DNA of 64,000 nt from Triplophysa rosa (Eukaryota; Chordata; Actinopteri; Cypriniformes; Nemacheilidae). The stretch covers positions 6,056,237 to 6,120,236 of the forward strand of contig NC_079900.1 of NCBI RefSeq assembly GCF_024868665.1, in the 5' to 3' direction. Below the pieces are notes generated by a model. The model ran no database searches, was not told where the DNA came from, and worked only from the letters and a program-made list of their open reading frames with translations. Position numbers and translations under genes: made by a program. The first letter of the stretch is position 1, and each line of letters begins with the position of its first letter. Below, piece after piece: positions 1 through 14,514 of this stretch.

Positions 1-944
1 AAGTATGCACTTTAAATATCACCCCCCTTAATATCTCTAGTGGTTGTGGGCCGGCACATGCAGCACATACTGTGCACTGAACAGTGTGCTTGTGTGACAT
101 TCCTAACACAGCCAATGATCCATCTACCTCCAGCACTTGCATGAACAAATCAAGCTTCCTTCTCATCCTCATTATCGCTAATTATAATATATAATATGTC
201 AAGTGTATAATTAGCAATACCCTGCTCCCTTTGTGTGCAAAAAAATCGAAGAATAGATTTTAAGTCCGACAATTCAGCTGCTCACATCCTCCGGAGTGAA
301 ACTGACATCAGGTGTGTGTATTCAAACATTTTACCAACCCCATTGTTCTTACCTTTTAATCAGGAAAATAACTAAAGAAACAGGGTTGGGCTGAAAAGAT
401 CATTTGCATAACACACACACTTACACACTACACATGCATTATTTATTCTCTTGGAGATTTATCTAACTCCTAACCCCACTGTATGAGCTCTAGATCGTTA
501 CATAGCACACAAACATTATCCGCCGCAGACTGCAGATTCGCGCTTTAAACAACACAACGCTTGCATAGAGGTGATGAGAAAGAACGGAATAAATTGACTG
601 AAAATGATTGTGTTAGAATGTGATTACATACAAGCATTTAAATGCTTTACCGTGAAATATTCAACAGTTTAAATGACATAAGCGCAAGCACGATCATTAT
701 TATTGTATTAGGAATTATAAAGCCATATAATGTTTTCGCACTGAACGTACTCTCCTAATGTTCTCCTGCGTTCACACACCCACACACACGTACAGTATGT
801 CCCTGGGTGGTTGTCTGTGTGCAGATGAGGTTGTAATAAGGCTGTATAATGAATTCATTACATGCTATCTGACACCATTACCATAAGAATGCCAAACACA
901 TACATCAGCATGGCCCGAGTTACACACCTCACCTCGCTCAGCTG

Positions 945-1003
<59 letters not shown>

Positions 1004-2525
1004 CAGTGAGTCCGGATCAGCACAGCTGGACTTGTAGATGACGCTGGACATCTATCGATTCAAATAAAAGATTCACAGGAGACAAAGAATCTGAAAGACA
1101 TCACATTTTTGGATATTCTGTGCCAAAATGTTCATTATAAGCGTGTAGTATTTTATGTTATGTACAGTGACCTAGAGCAATCACAGCTATTTTATAAACA
1201 AAACAAGGCCCACACATATTTACTGTACTTACACACACACACACACACACACAAGGTGGCTCCTTTTCCGGGCGCTCTACTACACAGAGATAGATCACAG
1301 ACGTTAGGAAAAATAATGGTGTGGATTTTGCAGCCTCCCGTTTTTGGTCAGAGTGCTTTAATAAAGTGTGTAATAAAACGACGCTCTGAATTATCTAACG
1401 TAAGTGCGGCGGATCTGTCTTGGTTATGAAAACACAGCATCACTCATTCACAATAAAACCCGGCACGATCATCTCCGGAAGGCACTGACAGAGCTCTTCC
1501 AGCACACATTCCGACATTTGTTTTTATTTCTTGAATTAAAAATGTGTATTAAATTGTAAATAGGTATCACCTGGCAGAATCTAGAATGCAAGTTTAACGT
1601 ATTACGCAGGTGCATTATTAAAATACTACAACATGATTTTCTGTTCATCTACTGTATATTGGAGGTTATTAGGCAATTAGTTTATAATTCAGGGCAGATG
1701 GTAGTTAAAGATGCTTTATTGCATTAGAGCTCATGGGAGCACAACTCCAGAGAGAGGTTTAGGTATTAATGGAAGTCATCTGGCTACAAACAATAATACG
1801 ATTTCAAGAAAATTCTCTTATGACTCAGGAACTAATTGGAATCAATTGCACCTGGAAAGTAAGATCAAATTCGAGAAGTACAATTCAATGTTGCGTGAAT
1901 TCTGGATGGGGCATGTGAAATGATTTGATGGTAAAGGGAGGCGGACCGAGACTCCAACAGCTGTATTAATTAATATGACTAATTAAAATGCGCTTTCCCT
2001 TATGGCTGTCCAATGAGATGTGATTGAAGATGGCAGTAATCAAGATGTGGAAAACTTCATATATTTTTTTAAAAAGCGGTTGACAGACCTCGATTCAGTG
2101 TGCTTGGGAGAGAAACGGCCACTAACTATGTTATATAGAAATTCCAGACACACACACGCTCATTCAGGCCTGTGTAACATCAGGGCTGTATGTTCACACA
2201 CTCTTCATAAAGCTCAATTTAACTTCTTGCGTGTAATAAATAGAGTTGCCAGATCATTTGGGCCATATGTGATGCATCACACTAAAACGCACACATTCAT
2301 TTGCTCTCTGTCGTAGGTGCGTTGACTGGCAGCGTTCTGGAGACGGAACATGGAAATGTGATATACCGCAGCACATGGGAGTCTTACAAGAGACAGGATG
2401 TGTGTTTGGGTTCTGCAGGACTCCTGCTTGTTTCTGTTCTGTATATTATCCTGCACTATTGCCCTGTGGTCCTCTGGGCCCAAGCTCCTGTCAATGTGAC
2501 ATTCAGTGACTAAAGACTGCAAATT
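1..2525. other. Gene-free interval with microsatellites
   Basis: No open frame here resembles a known protein or shows exon-like structure. The stretch holds a CT tract running into a CA tract (about 946-1002), a short CA tract (about 1231-1252), and an AT-rich patch with repeated TAATTA/TTAATTA words (about 1964-1986) of the kind homeodomain proteins bind. Nothing else was recognised. Confidence 0.6.
946..1002. repeat. (CT)n-(CA)n microsatellite
   Basis: A pure CT run changes directly into a CA run of about 18 units. Compound dinucleotide repeats like this are common in fish intergenic DNA and tend to vary in length. Confidence 0.95.
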
Positions 2526-2827
2526 TTAAAGGAACAGTTCACTCAAAAAAGGAAAAGTCTGTCATCATTTATTCACCCTCATGTCATTCCAAACATGTTT
2601 GGCTTTTTTCTTCCATTGAACACAAATGGAGATATTTTGAGACATGTTGGGGTTTTGTATTCATATAGTGGAAGTCAATGGGGGCCAGTGTGGTTTGGTT
2701 ACCAACGCTCTTCAAAATATCTTCATTTTTGGTTCTGCAAAATAAAGTAAATCAGACAGGTTTGGAATAACATGAAGGTGAGTGAATGATCAAAGAATTT
2801 TCATTTGTGGGTGAACTTTCCTTGTAA
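2526..2827. mobile_element. Palindromic TTAA-flanked MITE, copy 1
   Basis: The copy begins TTAAAGGAACAGTTCACTC and ends with the near inverse, GGGTGAACTTTCCTTGTAA. The interior carries the family words 'tcatcatttattcaccctcatgtcatt', split here by substitutions, and 'agtcaatggggg'. Eight copies of this family occur in the window. The TTAA at each end suggests a TTAA target site, as for piggyBac-type elements, but that superfamily is inferred. No transposase is encoded. Confidence 0.8.
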
Positions 2828-3328
2828 TAGCTGATTTCGTTGTAAGCCAGTGAAATCTTTCATGTTTTATTTAAGCACTTTGAAATAATATTTTGTTCTT
2901 GGTTAAGTCAAAATAAAAGGGGATATGTCTCAATTTGCATACTTGCACTATGCACTAAAATATGTACTTCACTGATGATGGGAAAGCCTGTACTTCAAAC
3001 TACGTAGTAAGATACCGCTCCATACTCTTTGTGATTAGATGTTTATTCAAATATTCAAATGAAAATTTTAATTTATGCAGGGTATTGTGAGCAATATCAG
3101 CCCCCAAAAAACATGCACTTATGCATAACTTTCAAAATCCTGCATGAAGGCTGAACCTATTATCCACTAATTCTAAATCATCCATAGTGTCTAGAATAAA
3201 TAGTATGCAAATTGGTTTGCAGGCAGAGATAGAGAGATGCATTCATTACAAATGTGGGCAACATAGACAGAGAAAGAGGCAAAGGCAGACAGAGAGAGAG
3301 AGCGAAAGAATACAAAACAAAAGTTATG

Positions 3329-3738
3329 TTAAAGGGATACTTCACCCAAAAATGAAAATTCTGTAATCTTTTACTCACTCACACAGAGAAAGATATTTGG
3401 AAGAATGCTTATAACCAGACAGATACGGTCTGATTACCCCCCCCCCATTGATTACCATAATAGGAAAAATTACTTTATCATTTTTTTGTTCTGCTGAACA
3501 CAAAAGAAGATATTTTGAAGAATGTACGACAGCAAACAGTTCTGGGGGCACTTTTGACTTCCATTGTTTTATTTCCTACTATGGGAGTCAATGGGGGGCA
3601 AAATCTGTCTGGTTATAAGCGTTATTCCAAATATATTTCTCTGTGTTCATCAGAACAAAGAAATTAATACAGATTTGGAACAACTCGAAGGTGAGTAAAT
3701 GATGACACCCAGAATTTTTGGGTGAAGTATCCCTTTAA
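3329..3738. mobile_element. Palindromic TTAA-flanked MITE, copy 2
   Basis: This is a near full-length copy. It opens TTAAAGGGATACTTCACCC, closes GGGTGAAGTATCCCTTTAA, and its two halves are broadly inverse to one another. A poly-C tract lies near 3440. It has no coding capacity. Confidence 0.88.
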
Positions 3739-5274
3739 ATCGGCATGCATGTCATATATTAAATAAATATGGAAAAGGAAAACGTGAGGGAGCAAAAAAT
3801 GGATTTTTTCACATGAAATGATTTTTTAACATTGGTTGCTTATTTAGATTCAACAGAGACAAATTATTTATACAAGTAATTTATCCCAGCATCTTAAAAA
3901 TAAACACATTTAAAATAATTAAAACACATGCCCGTCACACAAGCATGGACGTCTTTTGTTTTTTAGTGAAGATCACTCTATTATGTCCAGTAATTCGCTA
4001 GACACACACACATTACCAGATGTCTTTCCCTTTTGCTTGTCACTAAGAAGTTTCTCTGTACAAACAGCAGGGGTCACTTAGTGACCCTCTGAGAGGTCAA
4101 GGGTCAGGTTCCCAGCCTGGTGTAGCCATGGCGATGGCATCTGGAGAGCTACAGCAAAGTTGAATCTCCTCGGCTTGTCAAACCATCCACGCACACACAC
4201 ACTTCTATGTGGGATTAATTTAGTAAAGTCCTCTTTTGTTCTGAGTTGTGTTCACAAAAATTGTATTACTCATAATCACACTGGTGATTTATGTACTTTA
4301 TTATATCATAGACCAAAAACCAGAACACAAACAGCCCACATTACCCCATAACCCCGCCCTCCCTGTTACCTGGGCGACAGCTGTCCATTCTAGTCAACAG
4401 TGGAGTCCAGAACAGGCCCGGGGGTTCGGTCACTCTCCACGTCTATAAGCTTTTATCCCAATGGCTCCACGGCCTGGACAGCTGAAAACCAGAACAGAAA
4501 GAGCTGTGTGCATCTGTGTCTGTGAAGTCAGCACGCCCGGAGGCTGGCATTACGACAGGGTCAAAGGTCATCGCTTTCTGGGTGGCTTCTCTCATTACAT
4601 TCTGCTGAAAGTCACGATGGAAAGACAGTTTGAGAGATGTCCTTCCTTCAAGCACTATTCCTATTCATATATGAGGACTACAAAACTTTATATTTATAAA
4701 GGACAGTATGAACCTGCCACCATTTTATTATAAGAACTGAGGAATCTACAGTAAAATGTTTAGTCAGTTCCCCTAAAAATATCTTTCATGCCATAACTTC
4801 TAAATGAACAGGTTTTACAATAGAATAAGGACAGTTGAGTAAACAAGGGAGAACTTGGATAAGGTATTTATTTGACAGAATTATTTGGCAAAAAAGTGCA
4901 GAAATATAGTTTTATTCTAACATACAAAATGCCTGGCAAAACAAACATTTAGCAGAAAATGAAGTATACATTGACTAAAATTGTATCAGTTATCAATGTT
5001 TTGTTCATCCTCTCCTGCTTTTGACGTTTTGGTCATTTTTGGGTCTTGACTCAAGAAGATTTGCTCATGTGTTGTGTGTACATATTTTTGTCAAGCCTGC
5101 TTAAATTCTTTTCAAAACCGAACTGCGGTTAACTCACCAAGCACACCTACATAACATGCATACACAATTTTTAATGAATTGTTATTAATATATTTGAATA
5201 AGCGTTAAATGTTTTAACTCTGATTCAGAGAGATTGCATTTTCTGTCTATGGAAACGTTTTCCGACATATACAG

Positions 5275-5277
<3 letters not shown>

Positions 5278-5314
<37 letters not shown>

Positions 5315-5334
5315 GCGTGTGCGTGTGCGTGTGT
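5278..5334. repeat. (GT)n microsatellite
   Basis: A GT run of about 15 units is followed by GTGTGC variants. A 112-residue open frame across it on the minus strand is produced by the repeat. Confidence 0.95.
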
Positions 5335-7113
5335 GATATCAGGTGACTGGTAAGGTGAGGGTGCCAGACATCTGTCTGAGGGGGCGTTTGATGTCCAAGT
5401 TGTAAATTCGGCAGGGGGGATGTCAGTGATGTATATCTGACAGACTCGTGTGGGCGCGAGGTGTGCGTGTGTGCCCGGGTCTTCGTGCGAATCAGCGACC
5501 TGTAATTGCTGTAACCTAACCATTAGACAAACAGCACCGCTGCCCTGGACCGATCAGATAACACACACATATTCACACATACTGTCACACTACCCTTCTC
5601 TGATCCGCCTGTGAGGGCTCTGAATGACCTGTTATAATAGCTGGTTGTCTCTTTCTCTACCTCTCTCTCGCACACACGTTCCCATCCCGTAAGACAGCCT
5701 GCCCTGTCCAGATCAGACAATAGTCAGACGCTTTGGCATTCCAGCATACCACATGATCTGACGTACCCGGCCTGTTTCTGAGCTTTCCATCTCTGGCTGT
5801 CAATCACGCGGGTGAATTACGGAGACCGCGAAACGCCGTAGGCCTGGCAGATGAGAAGGCCTTCTTTCCATGTCGCAGATCCAGTGAAATATCTCTCTGT
5901 GAGCGATCTGTCTTTGTGAATTATGTGAGCGAGGGTGTATGCGAGGGGTTCCCTTTCTCCGCGCTATTCAGAGAGGTTGACCCCGCGGCCATAAACCACT
6001 CACTACACGCACACTCAGCGTTGAGGATGTCTCCATCACGCCAACATCTTTCTGTTTTCAATCTAACAATGACGGAGAAACTGAAACACGGGATTGTGGT
6101 CAGGGGACATGGTGCGGTGGTTAGCGTGGGATGCTGCACAATAAGCTTCAAGGAAAATTTAATTCCCAAGATGTTTAGACAGCTAAAGAAGAACCTTAAC
6201 TTAGCTAGAGAAGAGCATCTTCTGTAATATTTCAACAAATGAATACAAACATGCCCAAAAATGAATCCTAGCAGTCAAATATTGACCCTTTTAGTACAAA
6301 TGTTCATTATTTGGACAATAAAGCTACACTCAAAAGTCATTAATGTCTTTGCGTGATTTAGCTAAATATTACACGAGTGTCATTTTTTTCAAGATAAATC
6401 AAGCAAAATCAAAACAGAATAAGTTTTAAACAGAATAAGATAATATAAGATAACAGCTAAATATGAAATAAAGCATGTCCACATTTAAAGTCATCACCTT
6501 AGTCTGATTTGAGATCAGCTAAGACTATAGTTGAAAACCGCCACAGATCTCCTAACCATTTAATGCATGTCAGGATGTGATTCTTGGTGATTATCTAATT
6601 CCATGATGGTGCTGGTCAGTAACATCACACTCAATGTGAGCCGGTTACCATGGATACCATTACCATGCCACCCTGATAGCTGCCCAGTCTGCAGAACCCT
6701 TAAGATAAAAAGAAGGAAACGGACCAACGAAATGATATATCAGACAAACAGAAGAGAGATTCAAAATCCAAAGTCTCTATGTGTAGACATATGATTGTGT
6801 GCATCACACGGGTGTGTCTATGCGGGCACCTTTTGCCGTGATTTGAATAGAGAAAGCAAAGGTGGTCCCTTTAGTCCAAAGAGGCTGGCTGGAAAACAGA
6901 TATCATTATGGAACTGTTTGATATGCATACTGACATGCTCTCACACACACACGGCACACACAGAAGCACCTGACACTCCATCATGATGTCGTCCCTGTAC
7001 CTCCCAGGGGGCTGCAGGCACTAGCTGGCGTCAGAAACACATTACAGTCGAGAGATTGAAGAGCCAGAGGCTATTATCTCCCGTCTACAGAACACAGAAC
7101 TGCACTTTCCTGC

Positions 7114-7249
<136 letters not shown>

Positions 7250-8506
7250 TATGTGTGGGAAAGAAGAGAGATGTTTTGTCTGTTTATCCAAATTTTGTGT
7301 TTTATCCAACAGATATATTAATGTGGCTGTGGGAAACACGTGTCGAAATGAAAGCAATATTTTATCGTGAAAATTGCATGTTTGATATTAGGTTGTGGCG
7401 GAGAGTTGTTAGTAATTTTTACAATCGTTCTTCTCACGAGAACAAAATATGTAGGAATTAAAGAGGGACTCACTCATTTCGTCTCTATTCTGCATCGTCC
7501 CCGTAGAAATAAAAAATGTAATTTTCTACATGACACATTGTAGTATTAAACAACTGATGTTTTAAATGACTGTAAACAATGGTAGGATTAGTGACCTGTA
7601 ATCTGTCTCTGTTTTTACGACATTGATGTTTTGCCCAAGATATTGATGTCCTTATTTTGGCTAATTGATGTTTTTGTCATGATAATGTTTTTTCAATCAC
7701 ATTAGGATTTCCACCATTGATGCTTTTAGTGATGGTTCATTGGCGCTTTTCAGTCGCATCAGAGTTTGTAGTTTTGCATGTTCATTAATAAGATAAATAT
7801 TTAGTCATAAAGTTATTGACGTTCAGTTTCATCAGGTCGATGTATCATCAGGCCAGCAGAAATAAAACGAACAGAAATAAAGTGTTTGCAGGTTCTGTCG
7901 TAACTGCTCAAGTAAAAAAGTGACGAAAATAACCCGAGCTTTGCAGGTTAATAAAATTCAGAAGTAAATAAACTGTATGTGCGTGTGTATATACAGACCA
8001 GTTTGTTTGACATAATCAATGCTGGTTTAACGTTGGTCCAGAAAAACCTGTTTCACTTCACAAACATTTGAACAAAATACAACCAACAGAATATTTTAAA
8101 GTAAAAATGTTGCACAAATGTCTTTAAGATTTAATTATAATGCTTCTGGACCAGTGTTTACATCTTGCTAAGTGGTCTATATATATATATATAAACTGCA
8201 CGGAAACAGTGTTTTGTGAATATATCATATTTTAAAATAAGTTAAATTAACATAATTTTTAAGACTTAAAAGCTATATATATAATTGCAATTTTTTGCAT
8301 AAATGTATTTGAATAACAAATAATGTACCTTTAAAGGACAATGTTATAATAAATTATACCTATCATAACTAAATGAAAAATCTGTCAGAAACAAATCCAG
8401 AAAATTCACGGTTTATTTTTTTACACAAATTTTATGCTCTGTCATTTTGACATAAGTGATCTTGTTTAAGTTTGTTGTTTAAGTACATTTATGTTGCTTA
8501 GGTTGT

Positions 8507-8510
8507 TGTG

Positions 8511-8565
<55 letters not shown>

Positions 8566-8598
8566 GTTTACCTTTTTATACTGTGTGTGTGTGTTTAG
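8507..8598. repeat. (TG)n microsatellite
   Basis: A TG/CG alternating tract, interrupted by a short unique piece near 8566-8582 and then resuming. Alternating purine-pyrimidine sequence of this type can adopt Z-DNA. Confidence 0.93.
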
Positions 8599-11165
8599 TG
8601 TAGAATGTTTGATTGTAATGTAACAAAATGTGTAACTTGGGTTTTTAAGAACCATCTTAAAGGAAGCTCAACAGTCAAACCGGACAGAGGTCAGAAAACA
8701 AGAGCACCAGGCAAGACAGATGTTCCTGTGAGCCCGATGGCATCCACAGCAGTCACTTCATTTTATCTAAAGACAAACTGTGCAAAACTGTCTGTAATGG
8801 ACAGAAACATCAGAGAGACTGAGTACAAACGAGAGGAGTGGACAGATGAAAAGCCTCTTTATGCCTTATTACAAGCACCTCTTTCGATTCCTTGATGGCA
8901 CGCAATGAAAAATTAGGTTGAAGCTTTAGAGCATAGTGTGGAATCACCGAGAATGCCTTGAAAGTGTCCGCAGGAAGACACAACATTAATCCAACGGCAA
9001 ATTAACTGTCTCTGATTGGCTAATCAGGGTTTGTTTGGAAACGCAAAACGTTGGAGAGAAAAACGTTGTGTGGTTCTGGACGCCAGCGTCACGGGGTCAG
9101 CTGCTTTACAACAACCCTGAAACTGAATCTCTCTATCCTTAAACAGCGCTTGCGTAAACAGTCGTGGGGGTAAATAAAATAAGATGTCAGGCTGACTATT
9201 TTTCTTGCACTTTGTTAATTCGGTGATAGATTCGAGCTAACATCTGTTTTAACGCCATTTAAACACACAACAACAATGCAGAAAATTCAAATAAATTTCA
9301 AATGAAAATGAATTATTCGCCACAATACCTCCGAGCGACATCAAGTTGGACACGGAGCAAAGGAGTAAATCCGTTAGTCGTTACCAGTAAGTAATTCTGA
9401 CACTTGGAAACCTTTAACTGACATTTTATCTCACCACCTAAACTCTATCTGTTCAGTATGTCAGTCTGATTTTGAAATACAGACTTTTATACCTCCGTGT
9501 AATAAAATCACAAACACAACACAACACGATAACTGTCAAAACAACTCATAACATTTTACGGAGATCGTCACGGCTGACATCAGCCTGCCCTCAAACAAGC
9601 TCAGAAAGGTTTGACTGGCCGTTTGATAAAAGTGATTCATCACGATTGGACGTAAACCGACGGCTGAGCTTGTGACAACTGACATGTTCCCACTGTAACA
9701 AAATCTCAGGATGACAGAGATTGTTGATGGAAGTGTTAATGACAAACGTTTAATCAACCAAAATATAACATCAACAACCACGGGGGCCACAGTTAATGAG
9801 AAGTAATGGGAGAAGCCTTGTGGGGTTTCTCTTGTTTTGTGGTATAGAATATTACAGCGGTTGTTCCTCACACCATTTAGACTGAATGGTGTTCTGTGGA
9901 ATGTTAAAATAACCAGAAAGTGAGATTTATGAATAGGCAAAGGATTTTTGAAAATAGGCTGTGTTTGGAAAGTTTAGTTCCTTTCCCAACATACTTCAGT
10001 CGGTTACAAGGTTTTGTGAGTATCTGATATCTGTTAGGCTATGATTCAGCAACCTGCAAAACATGGAGAAACATTTCATTGCATCTTTCGGCTAGTCAGT
10101 TGCATCAGAAAAATTGAATCGGGGCTTGAATTTGGAAGTTTTGGCATTGATGCAACCTTGTATTTTATTTTCATGTCCAGGAGTCTCCAGTTCTTTGAAA
10201 CAAAGAGTAAAAAAGAACAACAGAAAGTGAATGCATCATGCATATCACGTCCTGTCAAAACACTCAATACCAACAAGAGGCTGAAAGCACAAGAAAAAGA
10301 CGAAAGCAAATCCAGAAGAATGGAGACCCAGCAGAAAAAGGACCAATATAAGGATTATAAAGGATGAAAATGGAGAGATAAAGAGAGAGAGACTATGAAA
10401 GGGAGAGACAGGCACGAATGGAGGGGCACAGCTGGGTCGCCCGTGCACATGGAGAGTTCTGGCAAGCGAGAGTGTTCGGGGGTGTACGAGCAGTATCTGC
10501 CCTCGGGGGGGACATGGTGGGGCAGGAGGGGGGAGGTGGGGGTCTCGACCCTCATCAATCTCACTCAGAAGCTGCTTTAAGACACCAGAGGGGCCCAACC
10601 CCGCGGGCCAGAAACCCCCATCCTGTTCACCATACGCACATGGGCGAGGAAAAGACCCCACTATTGTACGCAGCAGGAGGATGGTACACACGCACAGAAA
10701 AGACTCCAACTGCCAGCCAAGTTCTCCGAAAAGAAAAATAGTTGATCTAAGTGCGCGCACGAGAGTGAGAAATGGATACAGACAGGTATAAAAGAGAAGC
10801 TGTCAAAACAAGATCATTTTATAATGTCACGTCCTGCTCGCGCGCTTCAAACTCGCGAAACTCCCATAATCTATCTTCTGTATGACACGACACGCGCCAG
10901 GACCATTTACTACATTCAAATAAGATGATTAAAACATCATCACGACGGGTAATCAAAAAAAGTGAAGCTGTAAAATCACAAATGAGAGATCGTGGAAATG
11001 TTTTCTCCTACAGAGCAGTGAGATTCAATGGAGAGTGAATGGAAAGTTTTGTTTAAGTGAATTGCTTCTCAGATTTTTCTCCTGAAATAAAGATCATGAC
11101 TGTTCATAGTATCAAAGTTTACAATTAACACTCTGAATTATTATGAGCTTAAACATGTCAAAATC

Positions 11166-11359
11166 TACACGGTAAAAACATATTGTAGTCAACTAAATTT
11201 AATTTGCCGTGTTAAAAAATTATATCATTTGATTGGACAATATTGTAAAAGATTGACAAAATTATACAAGTTCTCTTAACTTCTGGGAGTCAGTACAAAA
11301 CTCATGCAAAAAAGAAACTTAAAAAAAATGAGTTTGCAGAGTTGATTTTTTACAGTGTA
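11166..11359. mobile_element. Short inverted-repeat MITE (TACACGGTAAAAA type)
   Basis: The left end TACACGGTAAAAA is the inverse of the right end TTTTTACAGTGTA with one mismatch. The interior is AT-rich and non-coding. Elements with a TACACTGTAAAAA terminus are widespread in fish genomes. No target duplication was clear. Confidence 0.7.
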
Positions 11360-11511
11360 TGCATACGCAAACCAAATGTAGCTCCATATTGTTGTATGTT
11401 AACACTTGTCTCATTTGTGTCTATTTTTATTTTTGAAAGAGATGAAATTTATATTTGAAATAAAATTAAAGAGGCCTATGCATGAAGCGCATTTTAAAGT
11501 GACGTGGAGCT

Positions 11512-11513
<2 letters not shown>

Positions 11514-11546
<33 letters not shown>

Positions 11547-11553
11547 GTGTGTG
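11514..11553. repeat. (GT)n microsatellite
   Basis: A GT run with a single GC interruption, about 150 bases before a matching CA run at 11697-11738. Confidence 0.93.
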
Positions 11554-11692
11554 TTAGAGAAAGATGGAGAAAGTGTGTTGCATGAATGTGTACTCGGATG
11601 ATAAGGAGGCTAATTAATTTTGTTTAATTAATTGCTACAATGCTACTATCATCACAGCAATTGAGGAGCAAAACTTCTACTGTTCAAAAGAG

Positions 11693-11696
<4 letters not shown>

Positions 11697-11738
<42 letters not shown>
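11697..11738. repeat. (CA)n microsatellite
   Basis: A CA run preceded by CGCGCG. With the GT run about 150 bases upstream it forms an inverted dinucleotide pair. Confidence 0.93.
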
Positions 11739-11740
<2 letters not shown>

Positions 11741-13322
11741 CCTTCATAAAGGTTGAGGACACATTCATTCACTCTAAACATGTGAAGACAAGTCGTATAA
11801 ACACAGATCCGTACATCTGCGAACAATTTGCAGACAAATTCACGAACAACAAAGGATGTTTCCAGGTTAAATAAACTCTATCACCACATCTTCTCATGTA
11901 TCTCAGAACATCCAGAGCGCCACACGAGGAGATAATCACACCAACTACTACGCTCATACAAACCATTATCTCCATATTACACGTATCCGGGCTTATGATG
12001 ACTATAAACATCAGATAGAAGGAGAAACGGAGAGCAGGACGCAGAAAGACAAGGAGATCGCGGAAGGACGGCAGAGGACAAGGGCCAAAATGTAAAAATC
12101 AATTTGGCAACTAAAACAGATGACCCTAAACTCAGTGTGTGGCTGGTAATGGTGAGGGGGCTCCCTCTGTAAATTCAATTTACGCAGCTCCACCAACTCA
12201 ATTTGAGCTTCCATTTGGGGGCAGAAGAGAGGAGTGGCGCCATGGGATCAAGCGTCCCCCCAGGCCCCTGCAGCTCCTCTACATATGTTCCTCTTCCCAA
12301 ACCTAATAATACTCACTGCAACCAGAGCAAGGTGCCTCACCTTCTGTTTTACACACATACGTAAACATGTTTGAGTTCTGTTCTTTTACTTTTCTCATAC
12401 ATGTTTTTAAACATGAATGTTGTCTCCCTCTCTTTGTTTGCATTTTGCAGCTCCTGTATACGAACAAAATAGAGTGCTACAGTACATACTACATCCTATG
12501 CAGTATACACCAAATATTGACTACTATTTGTTAAACAGTAAACAAGGTCATCCATGCAGACAGGCAATTTTCATACTATGCACATTTAACATATTGTGCG
12601 CATTATACAGCATATGCTATTCTATTCTGTACATATCGTACTTAGTGTTCTAAAATGATAAACATCCCGAAATCATTTTGAGCTTGTATGAATAAAACTG
12701 ACCTCAAAATGACTCTTAAAGCGTTGAACAAAACACGAGTTGTGTGAAATGACTTCAAGGCAATATTTGCTGCCATAACCATGCTTCGGTCGATGGGAAA
12801 TTATGACAGACAGCTCCTAAATTCGCGGCTGTCCCGAAAGAACGGCCGCCTCCTGTTTCTGTCTGTTTCAGTGTGCCTCAAAACGTCACTTCAAGCATGC
12901 TTTGCTGTGCCTATGCTGTGTGATTTTTTTGGTTTTAACATTTTGTGTTCAGATGACACAAAACACAGCGATACACGTGTAGCGTGATGACCTCATATGA
13001 AAGTGTTTTCAGACTATCGATCGGCCCTCTGACTTGCTGACTCTATGTTAGACTAGGCAGGCCAAAAGCGAATATTACCAAACCACGCAGACACTTCAAT
13101 TTGATCCACTGTCTTAATTCTAAACGCATCCTGAAGCCAAAAGGTTGTTAGCGAAAGAAAATGGGGTTTGAGATGCCAAATGAAAGATAGCGAGAGAAAG
13201 ATTGAACAGGTTTGGATGGAGTGCTTACACATACAGACTGTTATATACACATATATAATCGAGTGAGATTAGACAGACAGCATCTAAATCTCCACCTCTT
13301 TTATTCATTCTGTCTGTCTTTA

Positions 13323-13325
<3 letters not shown>

Positions 13326-13361
<36 letters not shown>
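13326..13361. repeat. (CT)n microsatellite
   Basis: A pure CT run. It is followed by a pyrimidine-rich, CCAAT-box-containing stretch (13370-13560) that I could not assign to a promoter. Confidence 0.93.
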
Positions 13362-13364
<3 letters not shown>

Positions 13365-14223
13365 CAGCACCAGCAGCTTGGCTCCTTGCTCTATTTTCTT
13401 CGCTCCTCCGATTGGCTGCAGAGGCGGTTTTCTGGATTCCGATTGGCCGAGATCTCTCTCTCTCCCTCTCGCTCTCCCACTTTCTCTCTTTTTTCCCATA
13501 ATGCTCATGGTCGGTGAGCAGGAGCTAAGGGTCTGTCCAATCATTGTCTGAGCCATCAATCAAAGCTGACGGGCCCAAGCGACATGAAAAGAAACCTCAG
13601 TGGCAGCCATTAACCGAACACCCCCCACCACCCCTTTCTCTCTCCTCCCTCTCTTCCTCCCTCACTCGTTCTCTCTCGCTCAGCCCCCCGTGCTTTGTTT
13701 TCCTTTCAACAGACAAAAACGGACTGACAAGATGGAGGGCTGGACATTAATCAAACCACCCCATGGAACCACCTCTTCCTCCCGATAATAAAAAAATTCC
13801 ACTCTTCTCATTGGACAGATGCTCGCGTTTTCACCCGACTTTTCCTCCTCGTTCTCCCTCTCGCTCTCGTTTTTAAGGGTCCTCATCTGCTCACAGTCAG
13901 AATAATTCCCCACAGATCTGAGCAGGGCAGGTGTTTGCTTCACCCCCGTCCCTCTCCAGGGGCCGTGTTGCCCTGACAACTGACCATCCTGATCCTCTCT
14001 CACGTTCACAGTTCTCGTATGCGTGTTATGTTCGGACCGGACCGATGGTTAGCCCTTAGGCTTCAATTAAATGTGCGTTTCTCAGTGCTAGAAGGTACAA
14101 CCACAAGAATATACACGAAACCCTTACGGAAATATATCCTTGGTTTACTATAGTAAAATTGTAGTAGACATTATTGTTTGATGGATTGATTACAGTTTGT
14201 ATTACCATAAATTGACTACAAAT

Positions 14224-14514
14224 TAGAGGTGTCACGATGTACCAGTATTGACAATAACCACGATACACATATCGTAGTATAAAAAACCCATTCAAGATGC
14301 TTACAAATTCCCTCTGCCTTCCTACATTTGTATTTTGAATGACCAAATAAAAGACAATACACAAACCAATCCAAATTAAACATGAATTTGACTGATAGCA
14401 TCGTTTTTTCCCTTTAAAGAAAACATATATTGCAATAATATCGATACCGTGGATTGTTTTGCAAACGATAACCGTATAGTAAAAAAAAAAAAATCCAATA
14501 TCATGACAACACTA
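14224..14514. mobile_element. hAT-type MITE with 8-bp target duplication
   Basis: The element starts TAGAGGTGTCACGATG and ends TCATGACAACACTA, imperfect terminal inverted repeats. It is flanked by an exact 8-bp direct repeat, CTACAAAT (14216-14223 and 14515-14522), the target duplication length of hAT transposons. The 291-bp interior holds no transposase, so it must have been moved by an enzyme encoded elsewhere. An A-rich run near 14480 is internal. Confidence 0.88.

Noticed and set aside
5185..5523. 112-residue minus-strand frame
   Set aside because: Centred on the GT microsatellite (His-Thr/Ala repeats); no domain.
10245..10760. 171-residue minus-strand frame, the longest in the left half
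   Set aside because: Low-complexity hydrophobic and Pro/Ser-rich, no domain, no splice context, and overlapping frames open on the other strand; a GC-rich chance frame.
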